Under the pieces are notes generated by a model. It was not told the DNA's origin. It did no database searches and worked only from the letters and a program-made list of their open reading frames with translations. Source: a virus. From it: a stretch of 54,501 nucleotides of DNA. Of this stretch, positions 14,535 through 21,830 are shown piece by piece (position 1 is the stretch's first letter; each line of letters begins with the position of its first letter). The stretch is taken from the IMG/VR virus record IMGVR_UViG_3300018757_000023, positions 1 to 54,501 of that record, one strand, 5' to 3'. The position numbers were made by a program, and so were the translations under genes.

Positions 14535-15363
14535 CCAGGAACCAGGGGTTAAAGTGGAACGCTTAGTTGATAAAGACGGAAACATACCAACCCATTCAAA
14601 TCAGAGATTATATGACAAGGACACGGGGAGATTAGCGCAAACTGGATTACAACAAGCGGTTGCAATATCAGGTATGTGGCCTACTCCACAAGCTAGAGAC
14701 TACAGAAGCGCAGACAATCCAGATTCACCACGAGTAGCACGAAAAGCTGAGCAAGGATGGAGCCCGAACCTGAATGATGCCGTTAAACTCTGGCCTACTC
14801 CACGAGCTAACGATGCGGAAAAGCGTGGCGAAATAAACGCAAATGATCCAAGGAATGGATTACCTGCCGCCGTAAAGCTTTGGCCGACGCCTAAAGCCAC
14901 TCTAAGAGGAGATTGTCCTTCTGAAAGAGAGCGTCGTACTCCAGACCTGCATGCAGCGGTAAAGATGTGGCCAACACCAAATGCCTCTGACCATAGGGAT
15001 AGAGGAAACCTATCAAATCCGTGTATTCAACGCCGTATAGAAATCGGTAAGCAAGTGGAATTGTCTATGTGCGTGTCGGATAAGAGCGGACAACTCAATC
15101 CCGATTGGGCAGAGAGCCTGATGGGGTTCCCGATCGGATGGACAGACCTCGATTGCGAAGAACCAGGAGTCCATTGGATCGATTATCCACGTTGGCCAGC
15201 CGGTCAAGGTCAGGAACAATACGAATGGGAGCCGCCCCGAGTGGCTGTTGGAGTAAAGAATAGGGTTGCCCGGCTGAAAGCATGTGGTAACGCAGTTGTA
15301 CCGGCGCAAGTGTTCCCGATCTTGTCAGCCATTAAAGCGGTACATGATTCAGAAGCAATTTAA
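14227..15363 (+). CDS. Methyltransferase beta part: overlapping +1-frame protein with WPTP repeats, motifs IX-X
   Basis: The 378-residue protein begins inside the alpha gene in another frame. Its first 100 residues (LTLFAPDTLASL, TSGRKCLDLCVSSGPLGSLEKML, LTWKVLATQQGRFYYRLQP) look like a genuine conserved protein segment although the same DNA encodes methyltransferase motifs IV-VIII. Five WPTP motifs follow, mostly as [LM]WPTPxA..D at irregular intervals. The end has LNPDWAESLMGFPIGW (motif IX-like) and RLKACGNAVVPAQVFPI (motif X). It probably supplies the recognition domain and completes the SAM/DNA fold with the alpha chain. A +1 frameshift at 14534 is an alternative. Confidence 0.8.
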   Translation: MAAEQLTLFAPDTLASLSPTPGSDLARTMTATSGRKCLDLCVSSGPLGSLEKMLLDTSHWASTTYLLTWKVLATQQGRFYYRLQPLVPHIEETGSSLWPTPSSQEPGVKVERLVDKDGNIPTHSNQRLYDKDTGRLAQTGLQQAVAISGMWPTPQARDYRSADNPDSPRVARKAEQGWSPNLNDAVKLWPTPRANDAEKRGEINANDPRNGLPAAVKLWPTPKATLRGDCPSERERRTPDLHAAVKMWPTPNASDHRDRGNLSNPCIQRRIEIGKQVELSMCVSDKSGQLNPDWAESLMGFPIGWTDLDCEEPGVHWIDYPRWPAGQGQEQYEWEPPRVAVGVKNRVARLKACGNAVVPAQVFPILSAIKAVHDSEAI

Positions 15364-15393
15364 CAAACTGCTCAGTTTGAAAAGGAAGTGATC

Positions 15394-15645
15394 ATGTTGG
15401 CCAGAGGCGACTACGGAAAGAACCGAAAAGAATGGATCGCATCGACAATTGTTGGCGGGCATACTTACGCTGTTCGAGTCAGTTGTGTATCGGCCCGATC
15501 AGCAATGGTTCAAGGATCGGGAGAATTAGAAAAGATTTTAAAGGAACATAAGATTAAAGCTCCAGATGATTGGAGCGTTCGCATTGTAGGTGAAGGCACA
15601 GAAGCCTATAAGGAATTTGATATTTGGATGTCAGGCGGATATTAA
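15394..15645 (+). CDS. Hypothetical protein
   Basis: The 83-residue product starts at an ATG behind AAAGGAAGTG. It has mixed alpha/beta character (GGHTYAVRVSCVSARSAM, DDWSVRIVGEGTEAYKEFD). A perfect hairpin CAAACTG-CT-CAGTTTG separates it from the methyltransferase stop. It is not recognised. Confidence 0.55.
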   Translation: MLARGDYGKNRKEWIASTIVGGHTYAVRVSCVSARSAMVQGSGELEKILKEHKIKAPDDWSVRIVGEGTEAYKEFDIWMSGGY

Positions 15646-15678
15646 CAAAATGTGTAATAAGTAAAGCTGAACGAATTA

Positions 15679-16035
15679 TCATTTTTTGTCTGGCCACTCA
15701 TCACCTTCTGTGCGACATATCCAGTCGTAATGTAACTCTGTATCAAATGGTTCTACAGGCAACTCAGAGCCTTGAACAACAATTCGCAGATCATCTAGGG
15801 TAATCCGCTCATTGAGATATACGAGAGTGTCGTGAATCCCTCCGTCACGAGCTTGTTGTAGCATCTGGGACAGCACCATTTTTTGTTCGGATGTTAAAAC
15901 ATCAAGAAACTGATTTATTTGCTCATCCTGAGGAAGCTTTGGCCATCCATCTTTTTGTACCCAAGTTGACTGTACACATGGTCGTAGCTTCACTAAATCA
16001 TCGATAAACATTTTGTATTGATCTAAGTTAGTCAA
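15679..16035 (-). CDS. DUF6547-like protein, leftward single-gene insert
   Basis: The 118-residue protein uses a TTG start behind GGGGAGATCG on the minus strand. It contains FIDDLVKLRPCVQSTWVQ and TSEQKMVLSQMLQQARDGGIHDTLVYLN, which recall DUF6547 proteins of Bacilli. The family function is unknown. It opposes all surrounding early genes and has its own promoter, so it is probably an accessory gene expressed from the prophage. Confidence 0.7.
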   Translation of the reverse strand: MTNLDQYKMFIDDLVKLRPCVQSTWVQKDGWPKLPQDEQINQFLDVLTSEQKMVLSQMLQQARDGGIHDTLVYLNERITLDDLRIVVQGSELPVEPFDTELHYDWICRTEGDEWPDKK

Positions 16036-16070
16036 ATCGATCTCCCCATTTAACCGTAGTAATATGGGTC

Positions 16071-16099
16071 ATTTTAGCAGAACAGTGGGCGCAGAACAA
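16071..16099 (-). promoter_or_regulatory. Promoter for the leftward DUF6547-like gene
   Basis: On the minus strand TTGTTC (16099-16094) is followed by a 17-base spacer and TAAAAT (16076-16071), about 36 bases before the TTG start. This matches a vegetative sigma-A promoter at good positions. Confidence 0.55.
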
Positions 16100-16129
16100 T
16101 TTAACTTAATAGTTAGGGAGGAAAGAACT

Positions 16130-16399
16130 GTGAGAATACTAACCGACAAACAATACAGTGTCCTGATGGCACTGACAGATGAATGGCAAACACCGACGCA
16201 GATTGCTGGCAAGCTCGAGCAATCCAAACAAAACCCAACGTGGGCTGCATTGTACGGATCATCGTACGTCAATCAACCGCTGAAGGCTCTCGTCAAAAGA
16301 TGGTGGGTCGAGGTCAACCCGGATAAGCGCGGCCAATACAGGTTATCTGATCTGGGCAAATCAGTAATGGACGAGGTGAGAAGGGTACATGCGAACTGA
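16130..16399 (+). CDS. Winged-helix-like hypothetical protein
   Basis: The GTG at 16130 follows AGGGAGGAAAG and is preferred over earlier in-frame starts. The 89-residue product (ILTDKQYSVLMALTDEWQTPTQIAGKL, then NQPLKALVKRWWVEV, YRLSDLGKSVMDEV) has the helix-turn-helix plus wing pattern of MarR/PadR-like folds. It may regulate middle genes. It overlaps the next gene by 11 bases. Confidence 0.65.
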   Translation: MRILTDKQYSVLMALTDEWQTPTQIAGKLEQSKQNPTWAALYGSSYVNQPLKALVKRWWVEVNPDKRGQYRLSDLGKSVMDEVRRVHAN

Positions 16400-16625
16400 A
16401 GCGCTGAACGGCTTGAAAAAAGGCGACCGCGTACGACATAAAAAGAGCAGCGGAAACAACCACTGGTACCAGTCGTTAAACAACGGGACTGTTGAAGATG
16501 TGTCCTTATCCGGAAAAACGGTGTACGTGAAATGGGTAGATGGACGAGGTCAGTATCATCATTGGGCCATGTATAGGTGCGATGTACTGGAAAAGATCGA
16601 TGAGGGAGGGCAAGCCGATGCTTGA
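16389..16625 (+). CDS. Small SH3-like/KOW-like hypothetical protein
   Basis: The 78-residue protein contains LKKGDRVRHKKSSG, NGTVEDVSLSGKTVYVKW and a short C-terminal helix, a pattern typical of small five-stranded barrels that bind nucleic acid or protein. It overlaps both neighbours. No specific family is assigned. Confidence 0.55.
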   Translation: MRTEALNGLKKGDRVRHKKSSGNNHWYQSLNNGTVEDVSLSGKTVYVKWVDGRGQYHHWAMYRCDVLEKIDEGGQADA

Positions 16626-16911
16626 TTGCACAAAGGTAAAAACATTCACACCGCATATTCCAGCGGGTACGGGACCGACGTTCATCAAAGCAGAAGATGC
16701 AGTAGTAGAGATCTTGGCTAATTTAAACGAATCTGCGACCCGGGTGTTGAGCAATGATCAACTTGAAATGATGGAGCAATTTATAACCGATACACTACGG
16801 ATCGCTGATTGGATCGACGGGACATACACAATCTTCGAGGACTATCAGATCGAAGTCAGGACCATGCAGCAGTGGCAGCTTGACCAAATGCCAGAGTTCA
16901 ACGGCTATTAA
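16618..16911 (+). CDS. Hypothetical protein
   Basis: GAGGGAGGG precedes the ATG, which overlaps the previous gene by eight bases. The 97-residue product has a helical core (EDAVVEILANLNESATRVLS, MEQFITDTLRIADWIDG). It is not recognised. Confidence 0.6.
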   Translation: MLDCTKVKTFTPHIPAGTGPTFIKAEDAVVEILANLNESATRVLSNDQLEMMEQFITDTLRIADWIDGTYTIFEDYQIEVRTMQQWQLDQMPEFNGY

Positions 16912-16935
16912 CACAACGGTAATTGAATAAAGCTT

Positions 16936-17304
16936 TTACTCCAGTCTGAGAATTACATTGTCATGTTGGGCGATTATTTCCAAAACCCAATCCAAGATTG
17001 TAGGACCAATACCTGATTCAGCTTTTTGTAAATCTTCTCTAACAAGTGGTCTGTTTAAAGGATGACAATATTCAAGACGTTCTTTCAGAATCTTAACTGT
17101 TTCAGAATAACTTAGGTTTTTCTTGGATTAGGCAAAGTTTTTCCAGATGATAGTGCCGTTCACATCGCGAAGTAAGTCGTTAAAACCGTCTAGGTTTCCT
17201 GGCTTCCATTGATTGTAGAATCCTGCAAACACAGTATTATTAAACTCCTTGCAGAGCTTAGCATAATTGGAAATGTTATTACCGTCGATAACAAAAGTCT
17301 CCAC
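16936..17304 (-). pseudogene. Barstar-family inhibitor gene interrupted by an in-frame stop
   Basis: Read leftward from GTG (17304, behind AAAGGGTGAG), the frame gives FVIDGNNISNYAKLCKEFN and LDGFNDLLRDVNGTIIW, like barstar-family ribonuclease inhibitors. A TAA at 17130-17128 ends it after 58 codons. The same frame then continues without a shift as SKKNLSYSETVKILKERLEY, REDLQKAESGIGPTILDW and IIAQHDNVILRLE, the rest of a roughly 122-residue barstar-like protein. One substitution therefore splits the gene. No barnase-like toxin is visible nearby. A sequencing error or nonsense readthrough is possible. Confidence 0.75.
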
Positions 17305-17400
17305 ATTACTCACCCTTTCTGGTGGTAGGATTATCCAAATATTAATTGATGATATTATTAAACACAACACACGATTTGATAAAAAGGGAGGGGCAAGGGC

Positions 17401-17877
17401 ATGGATAGGGAACAGCTTATCTCGGAAGCAATCGCGGGGAACAAAGCGATTTTGGCGGAACTGAACGACTTCGCAGAAAACGAGGGACATCCAAATGCAC
17501 AGGTGATGCTCGCTGTGATGAGTCAGATCAGGAAGTTGGAAAGGGAAATCGCTGAACTGGAACAGGAGCTTGAACTTGGTCCGAAAAGAAAAAGGGATAT
17601 CCATGAGTGGTTCAATTTAACCTATGCGCAGTACCTGACTGTCCCGAGGAGTGTCCTGCAATCCATGCCGGAGACATGGCAGCATAAGTTCGTCGCACTT
17701 CTGGAGGAACTCGATGAGACGGGGTGGATGTCCCTGCTGCCGAAGGATACGTGCTACAAAGTCGAGCTCCGCAAGATGGAGGAAAAACTCAGCGGAGATG
17801 GCTGGAAATGGGGCGGGAAAGTAACTGACCAGCTGGCTGACTATCAAAGGGGCAGAAGAAACGTATTTGCTGAGTAA
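17401..17877 (+). CDS. Hypothetical protein with N-terminal coiled coil
   Basis: The 158-residue protein has a helical N-terminal half (LAVMSQIRKLEREIAELEQELEL) and a C-terminal domain including HEWFNLTYAQYLTVPRSVL and ALLEELDETGWMSLLP. GGGAGGGGC precedes the ATG. It recurs, from memory, among early genes of Bacillus phages without known role. A perfect CACAAC-AATC-GTTGTG hairpin follows its stop. Confidence 0.65.
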   Translation: MDREQLISEAIAGNKAILAELNDFAENEGHPNAQVMLAVMSQIRKLEREIAELEQELELGPKRKRDIHEWFNLTYAQYLTVPRSVLQSMPETWQHKFVALLEELDETGWMSLLPKDTCYKVELRKMEEKLSGDGWKWGGKVTDQLADYQRGRRNVFAE

Positions 17878-17912
17878 CACAACAATCGTTGTGATAAAAG
17901 GGAGGCGGGAGG

Positions 17913-18080
17913 ATGGCAAAGGCAGTGGTATTCAGCGTGGTTCTTGAATCGCCCCTAAAACTCGAAATAGGCGATCAAGTAACCTTTGAAGGAAAGAAAT
18001 TAATTGTTACTAAGATTAGAAAGGTCGAATACATTACGAGCCGATTGGTTTCTGTGCTAGGGAACGGAAAGGCAATTTAA
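17913..18080 (+). CDS. Short beta-rich hypothetical protein
   Basis: The 55-residue frame follows GGGAGGCGGGAGG. Its sequence (VVFSVVLESPLKLEIGDQV, GKKLIVTKIRKVEYITS) alternates hydrophobic and polar residues and suggests a small beta barrel. It is not recognised. Confidence 0.55.
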   Translation: MAKAVVFSVVLESPLKLEIGDQVTFEGKKLIVTKIRKVEYITSRLVSVLGNGKAI

Positions 18081-18114
18081 CATTTCATTACGTTTGTATC
18101 CAGGAGGGACGTTT

Positions 18115-18354
18115 ATGACAGAGATCGTTTTAAATCTCAATGAGAGCCAGCGCTTCCTGATAGAAGACCCGGACAGTGTAGCAGTGATTATGGTTGATCA
18201 AGTAACCATTCATCCGGTTGCAAATCAAATCGTTTATAGTGGCTACTCATTCGATGTCGATTTCGAAAAAATGGATTTTACAAGCAAACGAAAAGTTCAG
18301 ATGGTACTGAACACCAAAACGGAAGCAGTATTTGGCGAGGAGGACGGTGCATGA
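18115..18354 (+). CDS. Small hypothetical protein
   Basis: The 79-residue protein (MTEIVLNLNESQRFLIEDPD...) is probably beta-rich. CAGGAGGG precedes the ATG at 18115. It overlaps the ASCH gene by four bases, so the two are coupled. It is not recognised. Confidence 0.6.
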   Translation: MTEIVLNLNESQRFLIEDPDSVAVIMVDQVTIHPVANQIVYSGYSFDVDFEKMDFTSKRKVQMVLNTKTEAVFGEEDGA

Positions 18355-18833
18355 AAGCCATCACCATTCACCAGCCTTGGGCTACGCTGATTGCTCTTGG
18401 AGAGAAACGGTTTGAAACGAGAGGCTGGCCGACCAAGTACCGCGGCCGCATCGCGATTCACGCCGCCAAGAAAGTGGACAAGGAGATTTGCCAGCAAGAA
18501 CCTTTCCGCAGCGTTCTTGCAAAATACGGATATACAGCAGACAGCTTGCCGACAGGGGCCATCGTCGCCACATGCGAACTTGCGGAATGCTGGAAATGGG
18601 ATGACAGAGACGGCGTTCTGCTTCGCATCAAGCCAATCATCGAATATGATGCGATCGGCCAAGTCACAAATCACTTGGAAATCAGCAACAAGGAAAAGGC
18701 TTTTGGATGGTACGGGGCCGAACGCTTTGCATGGGAACTGGCCGACGTCCAGCAGTTCGCGGAGCCTGTGCCAGCAAAAGGCCAGCAAGGACTATGGAAT
18801 TGGGGAGGGGAACGGGATGCAAGCAGGACGTGA
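18351..18833 (+). CDS. ASCH-domain protein
   Basis: The opening KAITIHQPWATLIALGEKRFETRGW and then YRGRIAIHAAKK is diagnostic for the ASCH fold, an RNA- or modified-base-binding beta barrel related to PUA. TGAIVATCELAECW and FAWELADVQQF complete the barrel. At 160 residues the length is usual. Phage ASCH proteins are thought to act on RNA or nucleoside derivatives; the substrate here is unknown. It overlaps neighbours on both sides. Confidence 0.85.
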   Translation: MKAITIHQPWATLIALGEKRFETRGWPTKYRGRIAIHAAKKVDKEICQQEPFRSVLAKYGYTADSLPTGAIVATCELAECWKWDDRDGVLLRIKPIIEYDAIGQVTNHLEISNKEKAFGWYGAERFAWELADVQQFAEPVPAKGQQGLWNWGGERDASRT

Positions 18834-19245
18834 TGCAGAAAAAGACCTTGCGATGTGTGAGGCAGCTACAGACGGACCATGGCATACACAACCGGACGGT
18901 AGATACTCGCTGGCTATTGTTAGCGTTCCTGAGCAAGAAGTGATTTGCTTCACAGATAGCTTTGGTGATGGCGTGCATGATGGACAATTCATAGCGGAAT
19001 CACGAACTGCACTTCCGCATTGGATCCAGCGAGCGTTGGCTGCAGAGGAAAAGCTGAAATGGGTAAGCAAGGACGCTACAGAAATGCACGACGACTGGAT
19101 TGATTCGTCAGCAAGGGCTACGGCTGCTGCAACTGAGATTGAACGCCTCCAATACGTAGCTGAGTCGCTATATCAAATCATCCAGCGTGGGGACTTGACT
19201 TCATCGGATATGGCGGAGGCAGAACGGATATACGTTGGCACTTAA
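18817..19245 (+). CDS. Hypothetical phage protein
   Basis: The ATG at 18817 behind GGGGAGGGG opens a 142-residue frame containing DLAMCEAATDGPWHTQPDGRY, ISHALPHWIQ-like text (FIAESRTALPHWIQRALAA) and a C-terminal helix. Similar early proteins occur in many Bacillus and Paenibacillus phages, from memory, with unknown function. Confidence 0.65.
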   Translation: MQAGRDAEKDLAMCEAATDGPWHTQPDGRYSLAIVSVPEQEVICFTDSFGDGVHDGQFIAESRTALPHWIQRALAAEEKLKWVSKDATEMHDDWIDSSARATAAATEIERLQYVAESLYQIIQRGDLTSSDMAEAERIYVGT

Positions 19246-19277
19246 CATAAGAGAAATTGTGATGAGGAGGAGTATCG

Positions 19278-19793
19278 ATGAGCAAGGTATTTAAAATCAA
19301 GCCAGATACAAAAGAATGGGAGTTGTTTCATAAACTCTGGACGTTTGAGGATGTTTGGAGAGAAAAGATGGGCGATATCGAAAAATTACTTGGGTGCAGC
19401 GTAGATAGAAACCTTGCTGTAAATACACATACACTCCTGATGAAAAATCCACCAGAGCATTTACGTGACCAATTCTCAAAAAGAGCAGACAAAGAGGGTT
19501 TCTATAGGGCAAAAAGCAAGTCAGCTATCCAGAAACAATGGACTGACTTCTGCAAGGTCTATAACCTGGAGGCATTTACACCATACGATTTAATTTGGAG
19601 GTTGGGCTTACCCTCTATTGAGGACATGAATGCGTTCAAATCCTTTTATCCGCTGATGGAAGGGGATTACTATTTCGAATTGAGAGAAGGGAAGAATTGG
19701 AGTGGCTACAGTTGGGCAATTGAAGTCGATGAACCCAGTTTCCTAAGGATCAAGGCAAATTGGCTGGAGGAAAAGAACAAGCAATCTGCTTAA
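19278..19793 (+). CDS. Hypothetical protein
   Basis: The 171-residue protein is soluble and mixed helical (KEWELFHKLWTFEDVWREKMG, KRADKEGFYRAKSKSAIQKQW, LRIKANWLEEKNKQ), with many tryptophans. GAGGAGGAG precedes the ATG. No domain is recognised. Confidence 0.65.
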   Translation: MSKVFKIKPDTKEWELFHKLWTFEDVWREKMGDIEKLLGCSVDRNLAVNTHTLLMKNPPEHLRDQFSKRADKEGFYRAKSKSAIQKQWTDFCKVYNLEAFTPYDLIWRLGLPSIEDMNAFKSFYPLMEGDYYFELREGKNWSGYSWAIEVDEPSFLRIKANWLEEKNKQSA

Positions 19794-19826
19794 CAAAATA
19801 TTTCGGGAGTATAGGAGGGAGCAAGT

Positions 19827-20351
19827 GTGACAAAAGACCAAAAGAAAGTGAATGTTAAGATCAAGAAGCTTCACCCAGATGCGGTGACCCCACAATATGC
19901 ACGGGAACTGGATGCTGGCTTCGACCTGGTTGCCGTGGAGGATACGCTGATCTACCCAGGAGAGAGTGTAAAGGTGCGAACTGGATTGGCGATAGCGCTG
20001 CCGCCTGGTTATGAGCTGCAGGTCAGGCCGCGGTCGGGAGTGAGTAATAAGACAAAACTGCGAATCAGCAACTCGCCAGGGACTGTAGATGCCGGATATC
20101 GTGGAGAGGTATGCGTATTGATGGACAATATCTCTCAATATCCAGTACCTAATGTCAATGAGCCAATACTCATAAACGGGAAGAACGTTAGAGGTGAGAA
20201 TGTTAAATCAGGAGTCTATATCATCCGCAAAGGCGACCGCATCGCCCAAGGTGTACTGGCTGCAGTGCCGATAGCACAGTTCGAAGTAGTTGACGAGCTA
20301 GACGATACAGAGCGCGGCAGTGGAGGATTCGGCAGCTCAGGAATTAACTGA
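19827..20351 (+). CDS. dut: dUTPase (dUTP diphosphatase) with an inserted loop
   Basis: All five trimeric dUTPase motifs are present: LDAGFDLVAV, RPRSGVS, GTVDAGYRGE, RKGDRIAQ and RGSGGFGSSG. The enzyme hydrolyses dUTP to dUMP and pyrophosphate, keeping uracil out of phage DNA. Between motifs III and IV there are about 41 residues instead of the usual 18, including YPVPNVNEPILINGKNVRGE. Extra loops in staphylococcal phage dUTPases bind a pathogenicity-island repressor; whether this one has a partner is unknown. The start is GTG. Confidence 0.92.
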   Translation: MTKDQKKVNVKIKKLHPDAVTPQYARELDAGFDLVAVEDTLIYPGESVKVRTGLAIALPPGYELQVRPRSGVSNKTKLRISNSPGTVDAGYRGEVCVLMDNISQYPVPNVNEPILINGKNVRGENVKSGVYIIRKGDRIAQGVLAAVPIAQFEVVDELDDTERGSGGFGSSGIN

Positions 20352-20371
20352 TAGAAATAGGGGGATGGGAT

Positions 20372-20662
20372 ATGCCGGAGAAACCGACCTTCCAAGAAAT
20401 CGGCACCGAGCTTGGTGCATTCATTGACGATAGACAAGTAAGATATGGAAACTCATTTGAAAAATGCGGGGAGTTTCTAAAACTACTGTATCCTAGTGGA
20501 ATTCAACCGGAGCAGTACACGGACATGCTGGCAATTGTGCGGATCTTTGATAAACAAATGCGGTTAGCAACAGGAAAGAATGACGATGGCGAAACACCGT
20601 ACAAGGACATTGCTGGATATGGCTTGCTGGGATGGATGAAGGACGAAAAAGCTAAACAGTAA
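20372..20662 (+). CDS. DUF1599/DUF6378-like nucleotide-modification-associated protein
   Basis: The sequence RQVRYGNSFEKCGEFLKLL, then MLAIVRIFDKQMRLATGK and ETPYKDIAGYGLLGWM resembles the small helical proteins annotated as nucleotide-modification-associated domain 1 (DUF1599) or DUF6378, thought to be MazG-like. It lies next to dUTPase, which suits nucleotide metabolism. The assignment is from memory of the pattern. Confidence 0.65.
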   Translation: MPEKPTFQEIGTELGAFIDDRQVRYGNSFEKCGEFLKLLYPSGIQPEQYTDMLAIVRIFDKQMRLATGKNDDGETPYKDIAGYGLLGWMKDEKAKQ

Positions 20663-20675
20663 CGGAGGGGATAGC

Positions 20676-21158
20676 TTGACTGTGATAGACAACTTCGGTC
20701 ACACATATGGCGAACTTGTCGCTGAAATCGATATGTTGGAAGCCAGGAAGAATGATTTGCTCACAGAAAGGCGATTTCTCCTGAAAAGCATGAATTCAAC
20801 CGCACCAAAGGGAATGGGCGCAGTTGATTACTCCAAAGATCGAGTGCAATCGAATTTCGTTCCATACACGTTGGATCGCATTGTGGAACGGATGAACAAG
20901 ATCGATACCATGATTGAACAAGTGGATGAACAACTCAAGGCAAAGCGCGAGACACTGAACAAAGTGGAGAGTGTATTATCGCAATTGGACGGTCTTGATT
21001 ACAAGGTTGCGTTTATGCGGGACAAGCTGAATATGCGACTGAATGAGATTGCTGAAAAACTGGGATATAGTTACGATCATATCCGGCGTGTATCAAGTAG
21101 AATACAAAAGATGCCACATCGATGCCACAGACAGCCTAAAATTTCTAGTGTAAACTAG
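20676..21158 (+). CDS. Sigma-region-4-like late transcription regulator
   Basis: The 160-residue protein has a long coiled coil (LVAEIDMLEARKNDLLTERR, KIDTMIEQVDEQLKAKRETL) and a C-terminal HTH (FMRDKLNMRLNEIAEKLG, YSYDHIRRVSSRIQKM). This layout resembles DUF1492/ArpU-like or YqaQ-type proteins that precede the packaging genes and switch on late transcription. The start is TTG behind CGGAGGGG. Confidence 0.7.
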   Translation: MTVIDNFGHTYGELVAEIDMLEARKNDLLTERRFLLKSMNSTAPKGMGAVDYSKDRVQSNFVPYTLDRIVERMNKIDTMIEQVDEQLKAKRETLNKVESVLSQLDGLDYKVAFMRDKLNMRLNEIAEKLGYSYDHIRRVSSRIQKMPHRCHRQPKISSVN

Positions 21159-21159
21159 G

Positions 21160-21369
21160 ATATAGGTCGAGGTAAAGGGAAATATCCTGGAGCCTGAATT
21201 GAAGAGGGATCGGGGCTATCCCGGTCGGCTCCCGCATATGATCGATTCCGCCGGGTGCGATGGCACAAGACGCGCCTTATACTGGTTGGCGGATAGATGG
21301 GGGCTATACAAAGCGAAAAGCCATTCGGAAAATACCGGGTGGCTTTTCCATTTGAGGGAGGAATCCATA
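21160..21369 (+). other. Structured non-coding leader before the late genes
   Basis: The 210 bases have no convincing ribosome site for the frame that runs through them. They contain a continuous 14-bp stem, GAAAAGCCATTCGG (21315-21328) with CCGGGTGGCTTTTC (21335-21348), loop AAAATA, with two G-T pairs. A smaller GGGAT...ATCCC hairpin lies near 21207-21222. The large stem sits just before the GAGGGAGG of the next gene and lacks a clean U-run. It may attenuate or process the transcript. A packaging recognition site is another option. Confidence 0.5.
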
Positions 21370-21651
21370 TTGCTGGAGAAATGGCAATGTCACAAATGCG
21401 AAATAGGCTTTCTGTTGATCGCAGAGGAGACAAAAGACAAGAAGGTACATTGCCCTTTCTGCGGCAGTAAGGAGCATGCGGAGGCGGTAACATGGCAGAA
21501 CCCAGAAGTTGACTATGAAAGCGAAATGGGCTGTCTGTGGCCTGGGTATAACAAGCTCGATAAGTTAGCTCATCAGATGAGGGTCGGACAAATATCTCAC
21601 TCTGAGGGAATCGAGTATCTCACTACTAGGTTTCGAGGCAAAAGGATATGA
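21370..21651 (+). CDS. Zinc-ribbon hypothetical protein
   Basis: TTG at 21370, behind GAGGGAGGAATCC, gives a 93-residue protein with WQCHKCEIGFLLIAEETKDK and VHCPFCGS, two CxxC knuckles forming a zinc ribbon. The C-terminal part is acidic, then helical (LDKLAHQMRVGQISHSEGI). It overlaps the next gene by four bases. Confidence 0.65.
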   Translation: MLEKWQCHKCEIGFLLIAEETKDKKVHCPFCGSKEHAEAVTWQNPEVDYESEMGCLWPGYNKLDKLAHQMRVGQISHSEGIEYLTTRFRGKRI

Positions 21652-21830
21652 CGGGGTTCGGGATCAGCTGCATCGTTGTGTTCGTTCTGGGAATGGTCGG
21701 AGCAGCCGTGTATGACACATGGAAGTGGCGTGTATCCAAAACAAAACAATGCCAACACATGTACTGGATAGATGGCGACGAAGAGTTGTTTTGCATTCAT
21801 TGCGGGGTGAAGAGAAATGACAAACGTTAA
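21648..21830 (+). CDS. Small membrane protein with C-terminal zinc knuckle
   Basis: The 60-residue product has an N-terminal membrane span (ISCIVVFVLGMVGAAVY), a basic stretch and CQHMYWIDGDEELFCIHCG, a C/H...CxxC cluster that could bind zinc in the cytoplasm. It is coupled to both neighbours by overlap. It is not recognised. Confidence 0.6.
   Translation: MTGFGISCIVVFVLGMVGAAVYDTWKWRVSKTKQCQHMYWIDGDEELFCIHCGVKRNDKR

Noticed and set aside
16540-16911. Longer version of the 16618 gene starting upstream in the previous gene
   Set aside because: The upstream ATG has no ribosome site, whereas GAGGGAGGG precedes 16618.
21199-21369. N-terminal extension of the zinc-ribbon protein through the hairpin region
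   Set aside because: No good ribosome site or protein-like conservation is visible; the TTG at 21370 has GAGGGAGG. The long RNA stem suggests non-coding function.
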